DNA from: Arthrobacter pascens
GTDB lineage: Bacteria; Actinomycetota; Actinomycetes; Actinomycetales; Micrococcaceae
Length of the DNA: 64,000 nucleotides
NCBI RefSeq assembly: GCF_030816475.1
Contig: NZ_JAUSXF010000001.1
Location: forward strand, 3,410,001 to 3,474,000
Direction of reading: 5' to 3'
Every line of letters begins with the position of its first letter. Positions within the stretch are counted from its first letter, which is position 1. Positions 42,877 to 52,379 of the stretch are shown piece by piece. The position numbers and the translations under genes were made by a program. Below the pieces are notes generated by a model. It searched no databases and was not told the origin of the DNA. It saw nothing but the letters and a program-made list of their open reading frames with translations.

Positions 42877-44606
42877 GCCATTTCCTCCACGCTCAGCTGG
42901 GATTCAACAATTTCCTGGTAGGTGGGCGAGGTTTCCAGCAGCTCCTCATGGGTGCCGCGGTCCACGATCCGCCCGTTGTCCAGCACCAGGATCTGGTCCG
43001 CCTCGGTGATGGTGGAGATCCGCTGGGCCACGATGATCACTGTGGCGTCCGCGGTAATCGGCTTCAGCGCGGCCCGGAGCCGGGCATCGGTGGCCACATC
43101 CAAGGCTGAGAAGGAATCGTCGAACAGGTACACCCTGGGCTTGGTGACCAAGGCACGGGCGATGCACAGACGCTGCCGCTGGCCGCCCGAAACATTGGTT
43201 CCGCCCTGCGCAATTCGGGCGTTCAGGCCGTTCTTCTTGTCACGGACAAACTCATCGCCCTGGGCCACGTGCAGGGCATCCCACAGCTCCTGGTCCGTTG
43301 CTTCGGTCTTCCCGAAGCGCAGGTTGTGCTCAATGGTGCCGGAGAAGAGGTACGGGCGTTGCGGAACCAGGGCCACTCGCTTGGTAATTTCTGCCCGGTC
43401 CAGATTGCTGACAGGCACCCCGTCAAGGAGGACCTCGCCCTCGGCAATGTCATACAGGCGCGGCAGCAGGGAAAGCAGGGAGGTTTTGCCGGCACCCGTG
43501 GAGCCGATGATGGCCAGGGTCTCCCCCGGCCTGGCGGTGAAGCTGATGTTGCTCAGCACGGGCGATTCGGCGCCGGGGTAGGCAAAGGTCACGTTCCGGT
43601 ACTCGACCACACCGGCAAGCCTGGCGGGAGCCTCAGGCTCTTCCGGATCATGGATGGAGGGTTCGACGTCGAGCACCTCACCGATCCGGTCCGCGCAGAC
43701 CGAGGCACGCGGGATCATCATGGCCATGAACGTTCCCATCATGACGGCAATGAGGATCTGAAGCAGGTACTGCAGGAACGCCGTCAGGGACCCCACCTGC
43801 ATGTCGCCGGAGTCAACGCGCTGCCCGCCGAACCAAAGTACGGCGGCCGTGGACAGGTGAAGGATCATCCCGATTGCCGGGAACATCAGGACGAACAGTG
43901 AGCCGATTTTCAGGGAAACGTCCGTGAGTTCCTTGTTTGCTTCGCCGAAGCGTTCGGTTTCGTAGGGCTCGCGGACAAAGGCGCGTACCACCCTGATCCC
44001 GATGATCTGCTCCCGCAGGACGGCGTTGATGCCGTCGATCTTCTTCTGCATGGAACGGAACAGCGGCATGAGCCGGACCACGATGTATCCGACCACCGCA
44101 ATCAGGACCGGCACGGAGACCCACACCAGCCAGGACAGGCTGATGTCTTCCCGGAGGGCCATGATGATGCCGCCGACGCACATGATGGGCGTGGCCACCA
44201 TAAAGTTCAGACCTACCAGCATCACCATCTGGACTTGCTGGACATCGTTCGTGCCGCGGGTGATCAACGTGGGCGCGCCGAAGGTGTTGACGTCCTTGGC
44301 CGAGAAACTGGTGACCTTGCGGAACACGCCCCTCCGCAGGTCCCGGCCCACAGCCATCGCTGTCTTGGAGCCGAAGTAGACGCCGGCGATGGCGGTCCCC
44401 ACCTGGACGAAGGCGACCAGGAGCATCAGGATTCCGGTGCGCCAGATGAAGTCCGTGTCCCCGCGGGAGACGCCCTCATCAATGATCTGGGCGTTCAGGC
44501 TGGGTAGGTAGAGAGCAGCAATAGTGGATGCCAGTTGGAAAAGAATGACGGCCACGATGTACGGAATATACGGTTTGGAATACTGCCGTACGAGTGTGAG
44601 AAGCAT
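42873..44606 (-). CDS. ABC exporter subunit (ATP-binding/permease), first half of heterodimer
   Basis: A 577-residue half-transporter with six helices (for example YIPYIVAVILFQLASTIAAL) and a nucleotide-binding domain: Walker A GSTGAGKT, canonical signature VSGGQRQR, and Walker B VYLFDDSFSALD, where Asp replaces the catalytic Glu. This is the degenerate-site partner in heterodimeric exporters. ATG 44606 is chosen because AAGGA is 9 nt upstream; GTG 44612 is too close to it. First gene of a three-gene unit with the second ABC subunit and the thioesterase. Confidence 0.92.
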   Translation of the reverse strand: MLLTLVRQYSKPYIPYIVAVILFQLASTIAALYLPSLNAQIIDEGVSRGDTDFIWRTGILMLLVAFVQVGTAIAGVYFGSKTAMAVGRDLRRGVFRKVTSFSAKDVNTFGAPTLITRGTNDVQQVQMVMLVGLNFMVATPIMCVGGIIMALREDISLSWLVWVSVPVLIAVVGYIVVRLMPLFRSMQKKIDGINAVLREQIIGIRVVRAFVREPYETERFGEANKELTDVSLKIGSLFVLMFPAIGMILHLSTAAVLWFGGQRVDSGDMQVGSLTAFLQYLLQILIAVMMGTFMAMMIPRASVCADRIGEVLDVEPSIHDPEEPEAPARLAGVVEYRNVTFAYPGAESPVLSNISFTARPGETLAIIGSTGAGKTSLLSLLPRLYDIAEGEVLLDGVPVSNLDRAEITKRVALVPQRPYLFSGTIEHNLRFGKTEATDQELWDALHVAQGDEFVRDKKNGLNARIAQGGTNVSGGQRQRLCIARALVTKPRVYLFDDSFSALDVATDARLRAALKPITADATVIIVAQRISTITEADQILVLDNGRIVDRGTHEELLETSPTYQEIVESQLSVEEMA

Positions 44607-44775
44607 GCCCACGGATCCTTAGGAAGAGAGCGCGAATTGGTGAGAATAAGTAGTAGCAGCGAGGGCTGACATTCTTAGCCTTACCACTCTACGAAATCCT
44701 TTGCCCTAGCGAAACGTCCGTGGGAAAAGATCATCCAATCGGAGTACTTTTCTCCCGCGAGTTATCCTCCCGGCG

Positions 44776-46881
44776 CTATCCGGGCTCCCGGGTCACCCCG
44801 TCCGCATTGCCGCCGGTAGCCAGGTAGTGGGCAGCCGCCTTCTGCAGCTTCCGCTCCTTGCCAAGTTCCTTGGCCACCGCCTTCAGCATGGATGCCACTC
44901 TGGCCTGTTCGGCTGCGATCTCCTGCTGAACCTCAGCCTGACGATGCACTGCATTCATTGCCGCGGTGAGTTGCAACTGCTGCTCAGCAAGCAGTTTCTG
45001 GGTCTCCACAATCAACGGCACCATCTGGGCGGACGCAAGTCGTGAGCCTCTGTCAGTGCTCGCCTGCCGCCTCAGCACCTCAACAAACTCCCGGTCAATA
45101 TCGTCGACGTCAGCTGTCAGGCCGGGCTCCGCCGTCGGACGCCCTGCCGAAGGCGCAGCAGCACGCGCAGCAGCCTCCGATGCGTGCACTGGCTCCGACA
45201 CGTCAGTTGCTCCCGCCATCACCTCCGCGTCATCGGCCCCCGGGCCATTGGCAGCCTCGGGCTGGATGTCAACGGTACGGCGGAGGGGCTTTTCCTTGAT
45301 GAAGAGGACAGCAACCAGCGCGACGACGCCGATGATGGCGGAAATCAGGAAGATCTGCGCTGTGGCGTCGCCGTAGGCAGCGCGCATGATTTCACGTACG
45401 GGTTCGGGAAGGTCCACCAGGTCCAGGCTGGCCCCGGCCCCGTCGCCTTGCACCGGGATGTTGGCTGCAAGCAGGCCCTCTTTCGCCAACTGCGTGACAC
45501 GTGAGCCGAGGATCGCGCCGAGGACAGACACGCCGATCGCGCCGCCTACCGAGCGGAAGAATGCGACTGATGCGCTGGCGGTGCCGATGTCCGAGGACTT
45601 GACGGTGTTCTGCACCGCCAGGACGAGGTTCTGCATGACCATCCCCAGGCCGAGCCCGAGGACTGCCGTGTAGATTCCCGTCCGCCAGAGCTCAGTCGTA
45701 TGGTCAATAGTGCCGGTCAGGCCAAGTCCGGCGATCAGCAGGAACGAGCCGGAAACCAGGTACCGCTTCCATTTGCCGGTGCGGCTGATCAGCTGGCCCG
45801 AGACGACGGAACCAAGGAGGTTGCCTGCGATCATGGGCAGGGTCAGCAGTCCGGCTTCGGTGGGGCTGGCGCCCCTTGCCACCTGAAAGTACTGTCCCAG
45901 GAATGTTGACGAACCAAACATGGCGACGCCCACGGCCACCGATGCCAGGATAGCCAGGGCGGTGGTCCGTTCGGAGATGATCTTGAGCGGAATGATGGGC
46001 TGCTGCACCTTGGATTCCACCAGCACCAGGAGGGCGAGCAAAAGGACGCCACCGCCGACCATCGCGGCCGATTCCCAGGACAGCCAGTCGTAGTAGTCGG
46101 GGTTACCGGCGAAGGACACCCAGATCAGCAGGATGCTGACGCCTGATGTCAGCAGGATGGAACCAAGCCAGTCGATCCTGACCGGGCGCCTGACATGCGG
46201 AACCTTCAGGGTGATCTGGAGCAGGATGAGGGCAATGACGGCGAGCGGCACGCAGACAAAGAATGTCCAGCGCCAGCCCAACGGGCTGTCCACGATGAAT
46301 CCGCCCAGCAGCGGGCCGCCGGCGGTGCCCACTGCCATCGTTGCGCCCATGTAGCCCGAGTATTTTCCGCGGTCCCGGGGCGGGATCATGGATCCGATGA
46401 TGGCCTGGGCCAGGGCGGTAAGGCCGCCCATGGCTACGCCTTGGATCACCCGTGCCGCCAGCAGCAGGGGGATGGTCTCGGACAGGCCCGCCATGACGGA
46501 ACCTGCCACGAACACGACGATACTGAGCTGGACCAGGAGCTTCTTGTTGAAAAGGTCCGCGAGCTTGCCCCAGATGGGAGTAGTGGCGGCGTTGGCCAGC
46601 AGAGCGGCCGTGATGACCCAGGCAAAGTCGGTCTGGGTGCCCTTGAGCTCAGACATGATGGTGGGCAGCGCGTTGGCCACGATGGTGCTGCTGAGGATAG
46701 CGGTGAAGAAGGCGGCCAGGAGCCCGGTCAGGGCTTCCATGATCTGCCGGTGGGACATCACCGGCTGCGGCTCTTCCAAGGACACCGTAGTAGGGGGCAC
46801 TGGCGTGCGAGGTTCGGGTTGCGTCGGCGTTGCTTGCGTCGGCTTGGGCCGGGTGGCCGGTGGTGCGGCGTGGCTTGCCAT
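44776..46881 (-). CDS. DHA2-family MFS multidrug exporter with long C-terminal coiled-coil tail
   Basis: A 701-residue MFS transporter with about 14 helices: motif A GKLADLFNKKLL, motif C-like YMGATMAVGTAGGPLLGGFI, and helix-rich regions such as LILLQITLK and ILLTSGVSILLIWVSF. It belongs to the EmrB/QacA (DHA2) group that expels drugs by proton antiport. After the last helix (about residue 535) comes an unusual 165-residue tail: a low-complexity Ala/Pro linker then an amphipathic region LLAEQQLQLTAAMNAVHRQA to EQARVASMLKAVAKELGKER, likely a coiled coil. ATG 46881 follows TAGGAGC, which includes the marR stop. Confidence 0.92.
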   Translation of the reverse strand: MASHAAPPATRPKPTQATPTQPEPRTPVPPTTVSLEEPQPVMSHRQIMEALTGLLAAFFTAILSSTIVANALPTIMSELKGTQTDFAWVITAALLANAATTPIWGKLADLFNKKLLVQLSIVVFVAGSVMAGLSETIPLLLAARVIQGVAMGGLTALAQAIIGSMIPPRDRGKYSGYMGATMAVGTAGGPLLGGFIVDSPLGWRWTFFVCVPLAVIALILLQITLKVPHVRRPVRIDWLGSILLTSGVSILLIWVSFAGNPDYYDWLSWESAAMVGGGVLLLALLVLVESKVQQPIIPLKIISERTTALAILASVAVGVAMFGSSTFLGQYFQVARGASPTEAGLLTLPMIAGNLLGSVVSGQLISRTGKWKRYLVSGSFLLIAGLGLTGTIDHTTELWRTGIYTAVLGLGLGMVMQNLVLAVQNTVKSSDIGTASASVAFFRSVGGAIGVSVLGAILGSRVTQLAKEGLLAANIPVQGDGAGASLDLVDLPEPVREIMRAAYGDATAQIFLISAIIGVVALVAVLFIKEKPLRRTVDIQPEAANGPGADDAEVMAGATDVSEPVHASEAAARAAAPSAGRPTAEPGLTADVDDIDREFVEVLRRQASTDRGSRLASAQMVPLIVETQKLLAEQQLQLTAAMNAVHRQAEVQQEIAAEQARVASMLKAVAKELGKERKLQKAAAHYLATGGNADGVTREPG

Positions 46882-46891
46882 TGATCTGCTC

Positions 46892-47371
46892 CTAGAAAAT
46901 TTGGGTGCTCGTGGTGGATCCGGCCGCCTTTGCCCGGGCTGAAGACTTGAGTGATTCGGAGAGTTTTTCCAGGGTCCTCGCGGTGGCTTCGGCGTCTGCC
47001 TGGCTCCAGTCCTGGAGATACTCCTGCAATGTGGCGGCGCGCTGCTCTTCGATCTGCCGGAGTTTGTCTGCGCCGGGTGGCGTCAGGGCGACCAACTGGG
47101 CCCGGCCGTCGTCGGGATCCGGCCGTCTGATGACATATCCCTGGTCTTCGAGGTCCGCGATGTGGCGGCTGAGGACAGGCGCGCTCACACCAAGCCGTTC
47201 AGCCAGATGGGTTGCCCGCGACTCCCCCTCAGCCACGAACCTGAGCACGCCCTGCAGCGCAACGCCCGTGTCCTTGCCCCGCAGGTTCGCGGCGGCCACG
47301 CACTTCACCACCCGCTGCAGGTCGAAGATCCGGTGGACAAGGTCCGCTGCTGTGTCTGGCGCAACTGCCAT
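46892..47371 (-). CDS. MarR family transcriptional regulator
   Basis: A 159-residue winged-helix repressor: RATHLAERLGVSAPVLSRHI (recognition helix), DLEDQGYVIRRPDPDDGRAQ (wing) and LVALTPPGADKLRQIEEQRA. ATG 47371 has GGAGGG upstream. It lies 10 nt before the MFS gene in one operon, and its promoter carries two palindromes, so it very likely represses itself and the exporter, as MarR proteins near efflux pumps do. The inducing ligand is unknown. Confidence 0.93.
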   Translation of the reverse strand: MAVAPDTAADLVHRIFDLQRVVKCVAAANLRGKDTGVALQGVLRFVAEGESRATHLAERLGVSAPVLSRHIADLEDQGYVIRRPDPDDGRAQLVALTPPGADKLRQIEEQRAATLQEYLQDWSQADAEATARTLEKLSESLKSSARAKAAGSTTSTQIF

Positions 47372-47385
47372 AATTCCCTCCATTA

Positions 47386-47427
47386 TTGCCTTAGGCAACT
47401 ATACAGAAACATGGTTGCTTTGGGAAA
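47386..47427 (-). promoter_or_regulatory. marR promoter with two operator-like palindromes
   Basis: Site 1 is TTGCCTTAGGCAA (47386-47398), a perfect 13-bp palindrome just downstream of the -10 TATAGT (read on the minus strand). Site 2 is TTGCTTTGGGAAA (47415-47427), 10 of 13 identical, over the -35 region. They start 29 bp apart. The arrangement fits autorepression. Confidence 0.7.
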
Positions 47428-47470
47428 CTAACCACAGTCTCGCCGTCCGGCACTCGCCTTAAACGCGAAA

Positions 47471-47533
47471 GCGCGAACTGGCAGCTAATCCCCTCAAATT
47501 CGTTTTAGGAGGGTATTAACTGCCAGTTCGCGC
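47471..47533. repeat. 63-bp palindromic intergenic element, second family
   Basis: Outer arms of 14 bp are perfect (GCGCGAACTGGCAG at 47471-47484 against 47520-47533). The inner part continues with CTAATCCCCTC facing GAGGGTATTAA. A partial second copy of the outer edge, TTCGCGCAGGAGTA, follows 30 bp after TTCGCGCGGGAGTA (47557 and 47527). It is downstream of the TPP-enzyme gene on the minus strand and could terminate it. Confidence 0.75.
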
Positions 47534-47581
47534 GGGAGTAGTGGCTGCGGAAGGATTTCGCGCAGGAGTATGGTGCCCGGT

Positions 47582-49294
47582 TCAGGCTTCCAGGTGGGTG
47601 GGGCCGAACATCCTGAGTAGGGTTTCGACGACGACGACGTTCGGGCCGTCTGCGGCCAGACCCGCTTTCAGCGCGTCCCCGACGCCCTCGGGGCCAACTC
47701 TGGTGGCTGGGACACCAAAGGCTTCGGCGAGCTTGACGAAGTCGGGCCGTGCGAGTTCGGTGGCGGTGGCTTTGCCGAAAGCTCCAACCATGTATTCGCG
47801 CAGGATGCCGTAGCCGCCGTCGTCCACAATCAGCCAGGTGACGGGAACATTGTGCTGCTTAACCGTGGCCAGCTCGGAGATGGAGTACATGGCCGATCCG
47901 TCGCCGGAGACAGCCAGAACACGCCCGGGCCTGCCCACGGTCTCCAGCCCCACGGCGCCCCCGATGGCAGCGGGGAATCCAAAGCCCAGGCCGCCGGCGC
48001 CCTGGGCTGAATGGAACTGGCCCTCGCGGGCGTCCCAGCAGCTCCAGCCCCAGTAGGCCGCGATGGTCATGTCCCAGAAAGTCTGCATGTCCGCCGGAAC
48101 AGCCTCGCGGATATCGGCCATGAATTTCAGTTCCTTGGCCAGGCCCTGGGATTCAAGCCGGGCGTGAACTTTGGCAAGGGATTCCTTCACGAGGTCCTCA
48201 GGGGAGGTGCCATGCCAGCTTGTGGCCGGCCGGCGTTCAGTGCGCAGTGCCTCGTCGAGCGCTTCATCCAGGGCGGCCAGGGCCTGACCGGCATCGGCGC
48301 GGATACCCAGGCCGGGCCTGTTTGATTCCAGCACGCGGGGCTCGGCATCGATCTGGATAATCCGGCCGCGGGGCTCGAACGTGAAGTAGTTGGAGGTGAC
48401 CTCGCCCAGGGACGAGCCGATGACCACCAGGACGTCTGCGTCCTCCAATACGTCGGTCATGTACCGGTCCTCGATCCAGGACTGCAGGGACAGCTCGTGG
48501 TTCCAGGGGAACGCGCCGTTGCCTCCGGGCGTGCAGATCACCGGGGCACGGAGTTTTTCAGCGAGGGACAGCAGGGACTTTTCGGCCCTTCCCCGTCGCG
48601 TACCGCCGCCGGCGATGATCGCCGGACGTTCCGCCGTCGAGAGCCATTTCACTGCTTCACGGACGAGTTCCACTCGCGGCGGATTGTCCGCGGCCTCTGC
48701 GAGCGCGTCCTCTACAGGCGGCACCATGATGGGGTCGAGCAGGACGTTCTGCGGTATTTCCAGCCACACCGGCCCCTGCGGCGAAGAGATTGCTTCAGTC
48801 CAGGCGTCCTGGATTGCCGACGGGATGCCTGAAGCGTGCTGGATCAGCCGCTGGCTTTTGGTGACGTTTGCGGCCGAGGCTTTCTGGTCATCCAGCTGGT
48901 GCAGCATGCCCTTGCGTCGTGCACCCAGGCCCTCCAGCGGTATCTGGCTTGCCACCACCACCATGGGAACTCCGGTGGCGTAGGCTTCCTGCAGCCCGGC
49001 CAGGGAGGTCAGCGCCCCGGGACCGGTGGACAGGAACAGCACGCCCACCTCACCCGTGGCCCGCGAGTAGCCATCCGCGGCGAAGGCGCTGTTGTTCTCG
49101 ATCCTGGAGGACACAAAATGCAGATTGCCGCGGCCCATGGCGTCAAAAAGCCCCAATGCGTGTTGGCCCGGGATACCGAAGACGGTTTTGGCGCCCAGCG
49201 CTTCGAGGGTCTCGACGACGAGATCCCCGCCATTCCGGAGACCGGTACCTTTTGTCGGAGCGGCCGTCCCCGGATCGAAATCAATCACTCTCAA
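47582..49294 (-). CDS. Thiamine-pyrophosphate-dependent enzyme (possible 2-ketoarginine decarboxylase)
   Basis: A 570-residue ThDP enzyme of the acetolactate synthase/decarboxylase fold. The PYR-domain catalytic Glu lies in [18 protein letters not shown]. The ThDP-binding motif is [20 protein letters not shown] with GDG. Because it shares a 4-nt overlap (TTGA) with a ureohydrolase gene, AruI-like 5-guanidino-2-oxopentanoate decarboxylase is an attractive function. That is inference; the sequence alone fits several decarboxylases. TTG 49294 overlaps the ureohydrolase stop; GTG 49288 is the alternative. Confidence 0.8.
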   Translation of the reverse strand: MRVIDFDPGTAAPTKGTGLRNGGDLVVETLEALGAKTVFGIPGQHALGLFDAMGRGNLHFVSSRIENNSAFAADGYSRATGEVGVLFLSTGPGALTSLAGLQEAYATGVPMVVVASQIPLEGLGARRKGMLHQLDDQKASAANVTKSQRLIQHASGIPSAIQDAWTEAISSPQGPVWLEIPQNVLLDPIMVPPVEDALAEAADNPPRVELVREAVKWLSTAERPAIIAGGGTRRGRAEKSLLSLAEKLRAPVICTPGGNGAFPWNHELSLQSWIEDRYMTDVLEDADVLVVIGSSLGEVTSNYFTFEPRGRIIQIDAEPRVLESNRPGLGIRADAGQALAALDEALDEALRTERRPATSWHGTSPEDLVKESLAKVHARLESQGLAKELKFMADIREAVPADMQTFWDMTIAAYWGWSCWDAREGQFHSAQGAGGLGFGFPAAIGGAVGLETVGRPGRVLAVSGDGSAMYSISELATVKQHNVPVTWLIVDDGGYGILREYMVGAFGKATATELARPDFVKLAEAFGVPATRVGPEGVGDALKAGLAADGPNVVVVETLLRMFGPTHLEA

Positions 49295-50370
49295 TACTCC
49301 TTGGCTCCGGTCGGGGCGGCGGCGGCGAAACCGGCCGGCCGGCGGAATTCCTGGCCAAGCGCCTGCGGGGCGTAGCCAGTGGCGGCGCCGAAGCGATCAC
49401 CTTCCACGGCGCTGTCCGCCATCAACGTCACCAGTTCGTAGGCAACATGGCTCGCGGCCACGCCTGTGATTTCCGCATGGTCGTAGGCGGGGGCCACCTC
49501 GACAATATCCGCGCCGACCAGGTTCATTCCGCGGAAACCGCGGATGATCTCCAGCAGTTCCCGGCTGGTGATGCCACCGGCTTCGGGAGTGCCCGTGCCG
49601 GGGGCGTGCGCCGGGTCCAGCACATCGATGTCCACGGAAACGTACAGCGGGCGGTTGCCGATCCGGTCCCGGACCTTGGCCACCGTCTCGAGGACACCCT
49701 GGTAGTAGACGTCTGCGGAGGTGACGATGCCGAAGCCGAAGCGGTGGTCGTCGTCGAGGTCCTTCTTGCCATACAGCGGACCGCGGGTGCCGATGTGGCT
49801 GATGGCTTCCGTGTCGAGGATGCCTTCCTCCACGGCCCGGCGGAACGGGGTGCCGTGGGTGTACTCCGCTCCGAAGTAGGTGTCCCAGGTGTCCAGATGC
49901 GCATCAAAGTGCAGCATCGCGATGGGCCCGCCGGCACGCTCGGCGGCGGCACGGAGCAGAGGCAGGGCTATGGTGTGATCCCCGCCGAGAGTCACGAGCT
50001 TGCTCCCTCCGGAGGTCAGGTCCAAAGCATTCTGCTGGATGGTCTCGATGGCATCGTTGATATTGAAGGGATTGACTGCCATGTCCCCGGCGTCGGCCAC
50101 CTGGACGTTTTCAAAGGGGCTGACGTCCCAGGCGGGGTTGTAGGGGCGGAGCAGTCGGCTGGCTTCGCGCACATGGTTGGCACCGAAACGGGCGCCGGGA
50201 CGATATGAGACCCCGGAGTCAAAGGGGACGCCCACTACGGTGATGTCTGCCTTGGCCACCTGGTCCAGGCGCGGAAGGCGTGCATAGGTGGCGGCGCCGG
50301 CATAACGCGGGATACGGGATGAATCGATGGGGCCAAGGTTGCCGTTGGCTTCGATGCGCAGCTCTTCCAA
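49291..50370 (-). CDS. speB: Ureohydrolase, agmatinase or guanidinobutyrase type
   Basis: A 359-residue binuclear manganese hydrolase. Metal-ligand motifs are [25 protein letters not shown] and [20 protein letters not shown]. It splits a guanidino compound into urea and an amine. Classical annotation is agmatinase, but location with a ThDP decarboxylase fits 4-guanidinobutyrate as substrate instead. The start is TTG 50370, after GGAGAGG. TATGAT at 50415-50420 (plus-strand ATCATA) is the probable -10. The gene symbol is provisional. Confidence 0.85.
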   Translation of the reverse strand: MEELRIEANGNLGPIDSSRIPRYAGAATYARLPRLDQVAKADITVVGVPFDSGVSYRPGARFGANHVREASRLLRPYNPAWDVSPFENVQVADAGDMAVNPFNINDAIETIQQNALDLTSGGSKLVTLGGDHTIALPLLRAAAERAGGPIAMLHFDAHLDTWDTYFGAEYTHGTPFRRAVEEGILDTEAISHIGTRGPLYGKKDLDDDHRFGFGIVTSADVYYQGVLETVAKVRDRIGNRPLYVSVDIDVLDPAHAPGTGTPEAGGITSRELLEIIRGFRGMNLVGADIVEVAPAYDHAEITGVAASHVAYELVTLMADSAVEGDRFGAATGYAPQALGQEFRRPAGFAAAAPTGAKEY

Positions 50371-50414
50371 AGGGAGGCCTCTCCTTCGAGGATGGATTCT
50401 CGGGTGTGACTGCC

Positions 50415-50447
50415 ATCATACACCGGGTTGCCCTATGTGCATCAATT
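50415..50447 (-). promoter_or_regulatory. Promoter of the ureohydrolase/TPP operon with operator-like sequence
   Basis: On the minus strand the -10 is TATGAT. Upstream lies an imperfect dyad TTGCCC TATGTGCATCAA (plus-strand 50429-50446, TTG...CAA ends), and TTGTTTACAA, a palindrome, follows at 50446-50455. The TTGCC/TAT pieces resemble the XRE-cupin divergent operator at 52229-52243, so shared control is possible. Confidence 0.45.
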
Positions 50448-50486
50448 GTTTACAAGTTGTTCCTAAGAAGGCCGACTAGGAAGGCC

Positions 50487-50522
50487 GACGGCGGCGGGTC
50501 ACCGAAAGTGGCCGCCGCCGTC
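50487..50522. terminator. Hairpin terminator
   Basis: Perfect 11-bp arms GACGGCGGCGG / CCGCCGCCGTC with a 14-nt loop, 50 nt after the end of the minus-strand lipoprotein gene and upstream of the ureohydrolase operon. No U-tract. Confidence 0.7.
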
Positions 50523-50572
50523 GCGCTCCCGTGCTGTCCGTGCGGACCACGACTATCGCGCAGACGCTGGAA

Positions 50573-51331
50573 TCAGGTGTAGGAAACGCTCATCAGAAGC
50601 GCCTTGAGCTGGGCGTATTCCGGAGATTGCGTCCAGGCGCTGGCAGCCTCGTCCGAGGGGAAGCCGGGAGAGTCCATGAAGACCCGGAAGATCGCCGCAC
50701 CGTTGGGCAGGAGCACCTGGCCGTTGCCGCTTGCAGCGCTTCCGGTAACAAGCTCGGCGGCCGGCCGGACATCCATGGAGAAGTGGTCGTTCACGTCAAC
50801 GAAACTGTCGCGGAAAAAGCCGAATGCCGGCTCCCCCTCAAAAGCTGCCAGCCCGAGAACGGGTGCGGAGTCAAAGACCGTGCGCTCCACCGGACTGGAA
50901 GCACCATCGCCGTAGAAGCCGCTGACCATAAAGGCCACATCCCTGCCGCGGTGATCGCTTAGCACCGCCTCGACGCAATCGGCGGAACTGCCGGGCAACG
51001 TCGGACCAGGCTGGGTGCGGATGGACCAATTGGCCGGGTAGGCGAAGGAAATGTGCCCGTCCGGGAAAGTGAACGTCTTCAGCGCGGGTGCCGGCGCTTT
51101 GTTCTTTTTTCCGGCGGTCTTCTCTCCGGCCGTCTTTTCTCCCCCGGCCTTTTCCGTACCCGCCCTGTCGGCACTGACCTGCGTCAACGAGGTCAAGGTG
51201 AGGGCCGGACCGGAGCCCTGGTCCGGCGTCGCGCCCGAGGTGGGGACCGGCGCGCAGGCGGCCATGGCAGAAATGAGCGCAAGCGTAAGTGCGCCCGCGG
51301 CTGCAGCTTTAGCGAATCTTTCAGGGTGCAT
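50573..51331 (-). CDS. Hypothetical lipoprotein
   Basis: A 252-residue secreted protein I do not recognise. The signal (AAAAGALTLALISAMAAC) ends in a lipobox-like MAAC with the acylated Cys. A low-complexity linker with repeated EKTAGEKTAGKK follows, then a soluble domain starting FTFPDGHISFAYPANWSIRT and continuing with AVLSDHRGRDVAFMVSGFYG. The fold may be a MOG1/PsbP-like alpha-beta sandwich. ATG 51331 follows GGGGA. Confidence 0.7.
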   Translation of the reverse strand: MHPERFAKAAAAGALTLALISAMAACAPVPTSGATPDQGSGPALTLTSLTQVSADRAGTEKAGGEKTAGEKTAGKKNKAPAPALKTFTFPDGHISFAYPANWSIRTQPGPTLPGSSADCVEAVLSDHRGRDVAFMVSGFYGDGASSPVERTVFDSAPVLGLAAFEGEPAFGFFRDSFVDVNDHFSMDVRPAAELVTGSAASGNGQVLLPNGAAIFRVFMDSPGFPSDEAASAWTQSPEYAQLKALLMSVSYT

Positions 51332-51485
51332 TGTTTTCCCCAATCATGAATAAGGGTCCTCTTGGAGGGGCGGGGCGTTGTGCCCCGTCAACCTATTAGT
51401 GTCCGGAGGAGCCATATTTATTACATCGCTTGGATTAATTCTTTCCCGGCACTCTGACAGGCCTCTTGCCGGGAGGGAAGCGCGC

Positions 51486-52061
51486 TTACCGGCTGGCGGC
51501 AGGAACCAGAACCCAGAGAACTTCCACTGTCTTGTCCGTGGGGTTGACCCAGGTGTGGGGCTCGCGTCCGGGGAAGGTCACGGTATCGCCGCTGCTAAGG
51601 TCATACTCCTCGTTGGTGAGGATCAGCCGGATGCTGCCCTTGATCACGTGCAGTACATCCACATCGCAGTCGACTGCATATAGCTCGGATTCGCCCCGGC
51701 CATGAGGTTCAATCACCGCCTGGATGATCTGGATCCGGCGCTCGGAACGCGCCGTGAGGAGCCGCTCAACAATTCCTTCGCCGCCCAGCGAAATGCGCGG
51801 CCCGTCATCTCGCTTGGTGAGGTGGGTCTCCGGGGCGGCAAAGAGGTCCCCGATGGAAATCGACAGGACCTGGCACAGGGTAACCAGTGAGGCAACCGAC
51901 GGCGAAGTCAGGTCCCGCTCAACCCGGCTCAGGAATCCCTTGGTGAGGCCGGTGGCGTCGGCAACCTGCTCGATGGTGAGTCGCTGGGACTGCCGTGCGG
52001 CACGGATCCGGGAACCGATGGCCACCGGGGCGTTGCTTGGCTCAACTGGCAGTGCCTTCAT
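51486..52061 (-). CDS. XRE family regulator with cupin sensor domain
   Basis: A 191-residue regulator: N-terminal helix-turn-helix (RIRAARQSQRLTIEQVADAT, then GLTKGFLSRVERDLTSPSVA), and a C-terminal cupin barrel with SELYAVDCDVDVLHVIKGSI and FPGREPHTWVNP. Such proteins (PuuR, AtuR-like) control amine or amino-acid catabolism and often sense a small ligand in the cupin. ATG 52061 is preferred because AAAGG is 7 nt upstream; an in-frame ATG at 52076 exists. Divergent from the sodium symporter gene. Confidence 0.9.
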   Translation of the reverse strand: MKALPVEPSNAPVAIGSRIRAARQSQRLTIEQVADATGLTKGFLSRVERDLTSPSVASLVTLCQVLSISIGDLFAAPETHLTKRDDGPRISLGGEGIVERLLTARSERRIQIIQAVIEPHGRGESELYAVDCDVDVLHVIKGSIRLILTNEEYDLSSGDTVTFPGREPHTWVNPTDKTVEVLWVLVPAASR

Positions 52062-52228
52062 ATGCGAACCTTTCATGGCCGGCAGTCCGGCCCCATCTCT
52101 GGAGCAATACTAATGGTCCGCAGCCCATGTGACCCCGCCGTGGCGAACCAGTCAATGCCGGGAGCCGGCAGGTAAGGGCACGCTTGACTGTTACCTCCGT
52201 CACAGCATACGCTCTAGGACAACAGATG

Positions 52229-52243
52229 TTGCCTATCAGGCAA
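52229..52243. promoter_or_regulatory. Operator-like inverted repeat between XRE-cupin gene and symporter gene
   Basis: TTGCCTATCAGGCAA, 6-bp perfect arms around a 3-bp centre, lies between the divergent starts (52061 and 52380). It is the natural target for the XRE-cupin protein. The half-site TTGCCT is the same as in the marR operator but with different spacing. Confidence 0.65.
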
Positions 52244-52379
52244 TATCTTGAGAAGCAGCAGTACCCAGCGCACTCAGGGACACTTCCCCACCCACCCCGT
52301 TAGAGCAGCGGAATACCGGTATCCCAGCAAAGCATTTCCGGATTCCAGCAAGGCTGCCGATCAGCTCCAGGAGCCCAAT

